Source: an uncultured Alphaproteobacteria bacterium (GTDB lineage Bacteria; Pseudomonadota; Alphaproteobacteria; Micropepsales; Micropepsaceae). Taken from it: 37,050 nucleotides of DNA. The notes under the pieces were generated by a model. It worked only from the letters and a program-made list of their open reading frames with translations. It did not search any database and was not told where the DNA came from. This document shows positions 31,290-37,050 of the stretch, in pieces (the first letter of the stretch is position 1; the number at the start of each line of letters is the position of its first letter). The stretch is taken from positions 1 to 37,050 of the forward strand of contig CADECX010000033.1 of NCBI GenBank assembly GCA_902825865.1. Reading direction: 5' to 3'. The position numbers and the translations under genes are program-made.

Positions 31290-34004
31290 CTAGGCCACGA
31301 GTAGATTTCTCAAAACATAAGGCAAGATGCCGCCGTTCTTGAAATAGGCGACTTCGTCCGCCGTCAAGATCATCAGATAGATCGGCAGCTTGAAGGACGA
31401 GCCGTCCGGGCGATGGACAACGGCTTCCATCTTCTGGCGCGGCTTGAGGGTGCCCGACAGGCCGGGAATGTCGACCACTTCGCGACCCGTCAGGCCATAA
31501 TCCTTGCGCGTCTTGCCCGCCTCGAAACAGAAAGGCGCCACGCCCATGCCGATCAGGTTGGAGCGGTGGATACGCTCGAAGCTTTCGGTGACGACCGCGC
31601 GCACGCCCAAAAGCTTGGGCCCCTTGGCCGCCCAGTCGCGCGAAGAGCCGGTGCCATATTCCTTGCCACCGAACACCACCGTGCCGTGACCGTCCTTCTT
31701 GTAGGCCTGGGCGGCGTCAAAGATGGACATGGTCTCGCCCGCCGCATCGGGACTGGCGTAATAAATGGTGTTGCCGCCTTCGGCGCCGCCCATCATCTCA
31801 TTGCGGATGCGGATGTTGGCGAAGGTGCCGCGCTCCATCACTTCGTGATTGCCGCGGCGCGAACCATAGGAATTGAAATCCTTCTGGCTCACCTGATGCT
31901 CGGTGAGATAAACGCCGCCGGGCGCCGTCGGTTTGATATTGCCGGCGGGTGAGATGTGGTCGGTGGTGATGCTGTCGCCGAACAGCGCCAGCACGCGCGC
32001 GCCCTTGATCTCCTCGACCGGCGCCGGCTTGATCTGCATGCCCTCGAAATAGGGCGGGTTCTGCACATAGGTCGAGCCGATGTCCCACTGATAAGTCTGG
32101 CCCTTGACCAGCTTGACCTTGCGCCAGTTGGCGTCGCCATTAAAGACATTGCCGTAGCGCTTCTTGAAGCTGGCCGGCTTGACCGCCTTGCGGATGGCGG
32201 CGGCGATTTCCTGAGGGCTGGGCCAAACGTCTTTGAGATAGACCGGCTTGTCCTTCTGGTCATAACCCAGGGGCTCGCGCGTCAAATCCATATTGACCGA
32301 CCCCGCCAGGGCATAAGCCACCACCAGCATGGGCGAGGCGAGATAATTGGCGCGCACTTGCGGATGCACCCGGCCTTCGAAATTTCGGTTGCCCGAGATC
32401 ACCGCCGCCGCCACCAGATCGGCCTCGGTGACCGCCTTGGCCACGGCTTCCGGCAACGGCCCGGAATTGCCGATGCAGGTGGTGCAGCCATAACCGGCCA
32501 GGGTGAAGCCGAGCTTGTCCAGCGCCTTGTCCAGCCCCGCCTTGGCAAGATAGTCGGTGACGACCTGCGACCCCGGGGCCAGCGAAGTCTTGACCCAGGG
32601 CTTCACTTTCAAGCCACGCTTGACCGCCCTTTGCGCCACCAGCCCGGCGCCGATCATCACATTGGGATTGGAGGTGTTGGTGCAGGAGGTGATGGCCGCG
32701 ATCACCACATCGCCATGGCCGATGGAAAGCTCGCTGCCTTCCAGCTTGGCGCGCTTGTTGGCGGTGTCTTCCTTTTTCCACGTCTTGATCAGGTGTTCGG
32801 CGAAATTGCCCGAAATGCCCGACAGGGGCACGCGGTCCTGCGGCCGCATCGGACCGGCCATGCACGGCTCCACGCTGTCCATGTCCAGCGACAGCGTGTC
32901 GGTGAATACCGGATCCGCCGATTTGGCGTTGCGCCACAGGCCCTGCGCCTTGGCGTATTTTTCCACCAGCGCGACACGCGGCGCCTTGCGCGCGGTGTTC
33001 TTGAGGAAGCGCACGGTTTCCGCGTCGATGGGGAAGAAGCCGCAGGTGGCGCCATATTCCGGCGCCATATTGGCCAGGGTGGCGCGGTCTTCCAGCGTGA
33101 GTTCGTCCAGGCCGGGGCCGTAATATTCCACGAACTTGCCCACCACGCCCTTCTTGCGCAGCATCTGGGTGACGGTGAGGACCAAGTCGGTGGCGGTGAC
33201 GCCTTCGCGCAACTTGCCGGTGAGTTTGAAGCCGATGATCTCGGGGATCAGCATGGAGATGGGCTGGCCCAGCATGGCGGCTTCCGCCTCAATGCCGCCC
33301 ACGCCCCAGCCCAGCACCGCCAAGCCGTTGATCATGGTGGTGTGGCTGTCGGTGCCCACCACGCTGTCGGGAAAGGCGACTTCGACGCTCTTATTGCTCT
33401 TGGGATCCTTGGATTTGCGGGTCCAAACCGTTTCGGCGAGATATTCCAGGTTGACCTGGTGGCAGATGCCGGTGCCCGGCGGCACGACGCGGAAATTGGC
33501 GAAAGCCTGCTGGCCCCAGCGCAGGAAGGTATAACGCTCCTTGTTGCGCTCATATTCGATGGCGACATTCTTCTTGAAGGAATCCTTCTTGCCGAAATTG
33601 TCGATCATCACGCTGTGATCGATCACCAGATCGACTTCGGCCAGCGGATTGATCTTCTCCGGATTGCCGCCCAGTTTCTTCATGGCATCGCGCATCGCCG
33701 CCAGGTCGACCACCGCGGGCACGCCGGTCAAATCCTGCATCAGCACGCGCGCCGGGCGGAAAGCGATCTCACGGTCGGACGTGCGGGTCTGGGCCCAATC
33801 CGCCACCGCCAGGATATCGTCCTTGGTGACGGTCTGGCCGTCCTCATAGCGCAGCAGATTCTCCAGCAGCACCCGCATGGAATAAGGCAGGCGGGAAATT
33901 CCCTTCAACCCGTTTTTTTCCGCCGCGGTGAGGCTGAAATAGACATAGCTCTTGTTGCCGACCTTGAGCGTCTTGCGGCACTTGAAACTGTCCAGGCTCT
34001 GCAT
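31290..34004 (-). CDS. acnA: Aconitate hydratase
   Basis: The 904-residue monomeric aconitase isomerises citrate and isocitrate in the TCA cycle. The [4Fe-4S] ligands are Cys in 'ITSCTNTSNP' and the pair in 'GCTTCIGNSGPLP'. The swivelling domain 4 contains 'GDSITTDHISPAG', 'YGSRRGNHEVMERGTFANIR' and 'EYGTGSSRDWAAKG'. The length and N-terminus ('MQSLDSFKCRKTLKVG') are typical of the AcnA/IRP-like class. It has no close operon partner here. Confidence 0.98.
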   Translation of the reverse strand: MQSLDSFKCRKTLKVGNKSYVYFSLTAAEKNGLKGISRLPYSMRVLLENLLRYEDGQTVTKDDILAVADWAQTRTSDREIAFRPARVLMQDLTGVPAVVDLAAMRDAMKKLGGNPEKINPLAEVDLVIDHSVMIDNFGKKDSFKKNVAIEYERNKERYTFLRWGQQAFANFRVVPPGTGICHQVNLEYLAETVWTRKSKDPKSNKSVEVAFPDSVVGTDSHTTMINGLAVLGWGVGGIEAEAAMLGQPISMLIPEIIGFKLTGKLREGVTATDLVLTVTQMLRKKGVVGKFVEYYGPGLDELTLEDRATLANMAPEYGATCGFFPIDAETVRFLKNTARKAPRVALVEKYAKAQGLWRNAKSADPVFTDTLSLDMDSVEPCMAGPMRPQDRVPLSGISGNFAEHLIKTWKKEDTANKRAKLEGSELSIGHGDVVIAAITSCTNTSNPNVMIGAGLVAQRAVKRGLKVKPWVKTSLAPGSQVVTDYLAKAGLDKALDKLGFTLAGYGCTTCIGNSGPLPEAVAKAVTEADLVAAAVISGNRNFEGRVHPQVRANYLASPMLVVAYALAGSVNMDLTREPLGYDQKDKPVYLKDVWPSPQEIAAAIRKAVKPASFKKRYGNVFNGDANWRKVKLVKGQTYQWDIGSTYVQNPPYFEGMQIKPAPVEEIKGARVLALFGDSITTDHISPAGNIKPTAPGGVYLTEHQVSQKDFNSYGSRRGNHEVMERGTFANIRIRNEMMGGAEGGNTIYYASPDAAGETMSIFDAAQAYKKDGHGTVVFGGKEYGTGSSRDWAAKGPKLLGVRAVVTESFERIHRSNLIGMGVAPFCFEAGKTRKDYGLTGREVVDIPGLSGTLKPRQKMEAVVHRPDGSSFKLPIYLMILTADEVAYFKNGGILPYVLRNLLVA

Positions 34005-34231
34005 CGGAAAATTCCCTTTGGGCTCGGGTGAGGAAAGAATCCCGTTTAGTCATAATTCGGCCCAAAAGGAAGGCGCGAAACCGTCTCACCACGCGATTTG
34101 TTAACGGTTTGTGTGGCGGAATCGGCCTTGCCGCCTGGACTAAAAAATGCCCCATTGGGGTGTCATTGTTTCGCTTAATGAGGGGGTTGGCGCTGCCAAC
34201 CAGGGCGGCAACGACCGCCGCGGGACGCATC

Positions 34232-35029
34232 GTGAAAAGTATTTGCACATCGCTGTTGCTGTTGCTTGCAAGCGCGCCGCTTGCCCAGGCCCAGATCGAC
34301 GCCCCGCCCGGCACGCCGCCGGGCATGGCGTCGCGGCTCGCCGCCGATCGCGCCAGCGCGATCAAGGCCGGGCGGTATAATGCCGGAGACAGCGGCAGCT
34401 TTACCCTGCAAGCCTATTCCGGCGGCAGATATCTGCTGCGCTTTGCCGACCGCGGGGAGAGTTTCGTCCTCACCTCCGAACGTGGCTCTCTTGGCGTCAA
34501 GCTGCTCAAATATGACACCGGCACCGTGGCGCTGCGCGTATCGATGTGGGGCGGGCTGACGCTTTATACCCAGGACGCGCCGCAAGGGGCGCCGGCGACC
34601 TATCAGGGTTCCGCCCAGCCTTCGCCGGTTCTGGCGGTCAACAATGCCGAACTGCAGGCCGCCTTGAACGATGAGGCCAACCACCTCAGCTATGTTCAGA
34701 ATATCTCGCTCAAATTTTCCGCCGATCCGGTGGTGCTGGCGGCCGATCCGGAAACGCGCGGCCGCGCTTTCAACGCCTTGATCAACACCGCCACGGGTAT
34801 CGAGCGCTTCCTGGCCGCGGCGCCGGGGGCGCGCCCGCTGCTGGTCAAACGCCTCAACAGCGTCAAGGTGGCGGTGGGCGGCAAGCCCACCATCGCCCTT
34901 TTGGGCCAGACCCTGGTGGTCAGCTTCGTGCCCGGCGAGGGCCATGAAGGCCATGCCTCGTCGCTGGCCATTCAGCAGGAACTGGGCAAGCTGTTTGCTG
35001 CCACCGCGCCGGACATAGCTACAAAGTAG
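34232..35029 (+). CDS. Secreted protein of unknown function
   Basis: The protein has about 265 residues and a signal peptide (residues 2-20, ending Ala-Gln-Ala-Gln). A Pro/Gly-rich spacer follows ('DAPPGTPPGM'). The mature part has alternating beta strands ('GRYLLRFADRGESFVLTSERGSLGVKLLKYD'), then helices and a final 'KPTIALLGQTLVVSFVPGEGHEG'. It resembles an alphaproteobacterial domain family of unknown function (possibly DUF4908), which I cannot confirm by reading alone. GTG 34232 is chosen because it places the signal peptide at the N-terminus; ATG 34178 is an alternative. It is divergent from acnA. Confidence 0.6.
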   Translation: MKSICTSLLLLLASAPLAQAQIDAPPGTPPGMASRLAADRASAIKAGRYNAGDSGSFTLQAYSGGRYLLRFADRGESFVLTSERGSLGVKLLKYDTGTVALRVSMWGGLTLYTQDAPQGAPATYQGSAQPSPVLAVNNAELQAALNDEANHLSYVQNISLKFSADPVVLAADPETRGRAFNALINTATGIERFLAAAPGARPLLVKRLNSVKVAVGGKPTIALLGQTLVVSFVPGEGHEGHASSLAIQQELGKLFAATAPDIATK

Positions 35030-35089
35030 CGAGACAAGCAAACCTCGAGCGAGGCATTCCGCCGAGCGACCTTCCGCATCCGACAGCTC

Positions 35090-35167
35090 CCTTCCCCCTC
35101 GCGGCGAAGCCGCTGGAGGGGGAAGGTGTCGCAGCGAAGTGTTTGCGGAGCAAACCTGAGCTGCGAC
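35090..35167. repeat. Compound palindromic repeat between convergent genes
   Basis: CCTTCCCCCTC (35090-35100) pairs with GAGGGGGAAGG (35116-35126) around an inner GCGGC/GCCGC stem. Directly after it, GTCGCAGC (35128-35135) pairs with GCTGCGAC (35160-35167) around an inner GTTTGC/GCAAAC stem. This two-part structure is a known style of dispersed intergenic repeat in alphaproteobacteria. It probably ends transcripts from both sides. Confidence 0.7.
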
Positions 35168-35189
35168 GGATGGGGGTCATGAAAAAACG

Positions 35190-36428
35190 CTATTTGCTCA
35201 TCACCGTTACACGACCCACGCTGGTGTCGCCGGCGATCAGGTTGTTGTTCTTGTCGAACACCCAGTAACTGGCTTCGATGAACTGGCCGGTGCCGATGCC
35301 CATGCCATTGCCCACCGCGCCCACCACTTTGCCGTCGCGGGTGAGCTTGAGGAACTGGCCGTCCTGGCCCGACGCCATCCAAGGATTGCCGCTCTTGTCG
35401 AAGTTGAGGGCGCAGACCAGGTTCTTGACCTGCAGCGTCTTCTTGAAGCGGCCATCCGCGGTATAGACCACGATGCGATATTGTTCGCGGTCGCCGACCC
35501 AGACATCGCCATTGGTGGGATCCACCGCCAGGCCGTGCACGTCGTTGAACTTGCCCTGCCCCACTTCGTTGCCGAAAAACTGGCGCACGAACTTGCCGTC
35601 GGACGTCAGCTGCATGACACGCGCCACGCCGGCTTTGTTGAAGGCGTCGGGGCTGTCGACATCGTTGGGGCTTTCATTGGCATGGCCCATGCCGATATAG
35701 ACCTCGCCCTTGGGGCCGAAAGCGATCATCACCGGCTGCCAGAGCAGGCGCTGACCCTTGTCCTCGATCCAATCGCCGCGCTTGCCCCGCTCGCCGACCG
35801 TCAGCAGCAGCTTGCCGTCGGGCGACAGTTTCTTGACCGTGGCCTGGCCGGCATCCGCGATCCAGACATTGTCCTGGGCATCCACCGCCATGCCATGGGC
35901 TTTTTCCTGATAGCCGATCACGCTTTCCGGCACTTCCAGCACCAGCTTGTGGTTTGCGTCGAACTTCATCAGCTGCGTGACGCCGACGGGCGAACGCTTG
36001 AAGACCCAGAGATTGCCTTTGGAGTCCAGCGCCACCGACGGCACGCCGCCGATACCCTTGGGCAGGAAGTAGGGATAGGAAAATTTATAGCCCAGGGTCT
36101 GGTCATATTTGACGCGCGCCAGTTGGTTGCGGGCATAGCCGCCTTCGCGGCCGCAGATCGGCGAACCCTTGCAGCTGGGCGTGGCGACATAACCGTCCGG
36201 CAAGCTCCGGCGGGGACCGCGCTGCTCGCGCGGGATCACATTCACGGTGCCGTCGGCCTCCACCATGGTGAAGCCGGTGGAATCCGGAAACGACGGCGCC
36301 AAGGTCCAGGCGGGGGTGCCGTTTCGGGCCGGCTCGCCCTGAATGGCCAGGCGGTCGGCCTGGGCCAATGCGGCGGTGGTCATCAGGCCAAGCGCCAGCG
36401 TGGTGAGCGCGAAATACTGCTTTTTCAT
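35190..36428 (-). CDS. Secreted NHL-repeat beta-propeller protein
   Basis: The 412-residue protein has a signal peptide (cleavage near Ala-Leu-Ala-Gln, residue 23) and repeated NHL-type blades such as 'HGMAVDAQDNVWIADAG', 'MIAFGPKGEVYIGMGHANE' and 'HGLAVDPTNGDVWVGDREQYRIVVYTADG'. Together they form a six-bladed propeller. The fold is shared with peptidyl-alpha-hydroxyglycine amidating lyase and with many binding proteins, so a specific reaction cannot be named. A cysteine pair near the N-terminus ('CKGSPICG') may form a disulfide. AGGAAA before ATG 36428 fixes the start. It is monocistronic. Confidence 0.8.
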   Translation of the reverse strand: MKKQYFALTTLALGLMTTAALAQADRLAIQGEPARNGTPAWTLAPSFPDSTGFTMVEADGTVNVIPREQRGPRRSLPDGYVATPSCKGSPICGREGGYARNQLARVKYDQTLGYKFSYPYFLPKGIGGVPSVALDSKGNLWVFKRSPVGVTQLMKFDANHKLVLEVPESVIGYQEKAHGMAVDAQDNVWIADAGQATVKKLSPDGKLLLTVGERGKRGDWIEDKGQRLLWQPVMIAFGPKGEVYIGMGHANESPNDVDSPDAFNKAGVARVMQLTSDGKFVRQFFGNEVGQGKFNDVHGLAVDPTNGDVWVGDREQYRIVVYTADGRFKKTLQVKNLVCALNFDKSGNPWMASGQDGQFLKLTRDGKVVGAVGNGMGIGTGQFIEASYWVFDKNNNLIAGDTSVGRVTVMSK

Positions 36429-36538
36429 GGAAGTTTCCTCAGGTCTTTGGACAGGACGATGCGCGCCGCCGGCCTTTGCCGTCAACCGGCAATACGTCCC
36501 ACTTTGTGAGTGTGCGCCGCAAAATTTATGTGGGGGAT

Positions 36539-36940
36539 TTACGGCCTAAATCCGTCCGGCGCTAATTCGAAATGCGCGAATTCAAAGCCGGGCGCCACCG
36601 TGCAACCGACAAGCGTGTACTCGCCCAGGCTTTGGGCCGATTGCCATTCCTTGGGCGGCACCACGATCTGGGGCGCCTGCGCTTCATCGATATCGGGGCC
36701 CAGGACATAGACCTGTTTTCCGATGCGAAGTTCCAACGGCGCGCCGCGATAAAAATGCCAGACCTCGGCGGCATCCACCCGGTGCCAGCGCGATACCTCG
36801 CCGCCCTTCAGAAGAAAATAGATCGCGGTGGAAGGACTGCGGCCCGCTGCCGTATTGTCGCGGAAGGTTTCGCGAAAATGTCCGCCTTCGGGATGCGGCG
36901 AAAGTTTCAACAGCCTGATCAATCGATCTGCTTCCGTCAT
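36539..36940 (-). CDS. Cupin superfamily protein, DUF985 type
   Basis: The 133-residue single-domain cupin has DUF985 landmarks: 'LSPHPEGGHFRETFR', 'STAIYFLLKGGEVSRWHRVDAAEVWHFYRG' and 'SLGEYTLVGCTVAPGFEFAHFELA'. Family members have a beta-barrel that may bind a metal or sugar; no enzyme activity is established. ATG 36940 is used. GTG 36949 overlaps the upstream exonuclease stop (GTGA) and is a reasonable alternative that implies translational coupling. Confidence 0.85.
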   Translation of the reverse strand: MTEADRLIRLLKLSPHPEGGHFRETFRDNTAAGRSPSTAIYFLLKGGEVSRWHRVDAAEVWHFYRGAPLELRIGKQVYVLGPDIDEAQAPQIVVPPKEWQSAQSLGEYTLVGCTVAPGFEFAHFELAPDGFRP

Positions 36941-36945
36941 GGTGC

Positions 36946-37050
36946 TCACGCCGCCGGCCTGAGGCGCACACCCTGCGACGCCAGTTTCGCCATGACCGCG
37001 GCGACACTTCTGGCATCGTCCAGCGCATTGTGCGCGCGTCCCTGAAACGG
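36946..37050 (-). CDS. 3'-5' exonuclease (DnaQ/RNase T-like), C-terminal fragment
   Basis: Only the last 34 residues are in the window. They contain 'FQGRAHNALDDARSVAAVMAKL', in which His-Asn-Ala-Leu-Asp-Asp carries the His-x4-Asp (ExoIII) end of the DEDDh exonuclease motif. The protein should remove nucleotides from 3' ends, but whether it acts on DNA or RNA cannot be told from this fragment. The gene continues past the right edge, and its stop overlaps a possible GTG start of the cupin gene. Confidence 0.75.
   Translation of the reverse strand, partial: PFQGRAHNALDDARSVAAVMAKLASQGVRLRPAA

Noticed and set aside
31956..34031. Very long rightward open frame opposite acnA
   Set aside because: It is the antisense shadow of a highly conserved aconitase in GC-rich DNA. 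The predicted protein is His/Ala/Arg/Gly-rich with no recognisable domain.

Overview
The window is a GC-rich chromosomal segment from an alphaproteobacterium. The evidence is the gene content and order: ffh-rpsP-rimM-trmD-rplS, dapF-mtaB-ftsY-yciB, a ccmABCDG cytochrome c maturation operon, acnA and phaR/phaA/phaB all lie close together. Palindromic intergenic repeats typical of this class also recur. The overall feel is closest to Rhizomicrobium/Micropepsaceae or Caulobacterales-like lineages, but genus placement is a guess. No tRNA, rRNA, CRISPR array, insertion sequence, integrase or phage gene was seen. This is ordinary chromosomal core with accessory genes slotted in.

Region by region. 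1-6.6 kb: a secreted lectin-fold-like protein, glutathione-dependent formaldehyde dehydrogenase (class III ADH), an OmpA-like protein coupled to a PAP2-like protein with a changed active-site motif, an MFS exporter, a DUF2141-type secreted protein and malate dehydrogenase. 6.7-8.3 kb: a two-gene, probably copper-responsive operon, made of a CsoR-type repressor with its palindromic operator and a predicted outer-membrane barrel with a Met/His-rich N-terminus. 8.4-12.4 kb: HU protein and the ffh-rpsP-rimM-trmD-rplS translation/secretion cluster, read leftward. 12.6-18.2 kb: an accessory insert with a GAF protein ending in a kinase-like H-box helix but no ATPase domain, two tandem Tat-exported SMP-30/gluconolactonase paralogues, a possible 43-residue gene in a hairpin-rich stretch, and a periplasmic prolyl oligopeptidase. 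18.3-21.9 kb: dapF-mtaB-ftsY-yciB, tightly packed. 22.2-25.8 kb: a MarR regulator facing the ccmABCDG operon and a small unknown gene. 25.9-29.0 kb: phaB and phaA divergent from phaR, which overlaps a small lipoprotein gene. 29.1-37.05 kb: a PAS-GGDEF-EAL protein with degenerate GGDEF and conserved EAL catalytic residues, a small conserved protein, aconitase, a secreted unknown, an NHL-repeat propeller, a DUF985 cupin and the 3' end of an exonuclease gene.

Functional links: mdh and acnA serve the TCA cycle; phaA/phaB turn acetyl-CoA into the PHB monomer under PhaR; ffh and ftsY are the SRP and its receptor; ccmABC export heme and ccmG reduces apocytochrome c. The most unusual points are (i) the CsoR/barrel copper unit without a pump, (ii) Shine-Dalgarno-masking hairpins in front of both lactonase paralogues, (iii) mutually exclusive hairpins upstream of the HU gene, (iv) a dispersed palindrome whose two copies keep base pairing while changing stem sequence, and (v) several enzymes with altered signature motifs.
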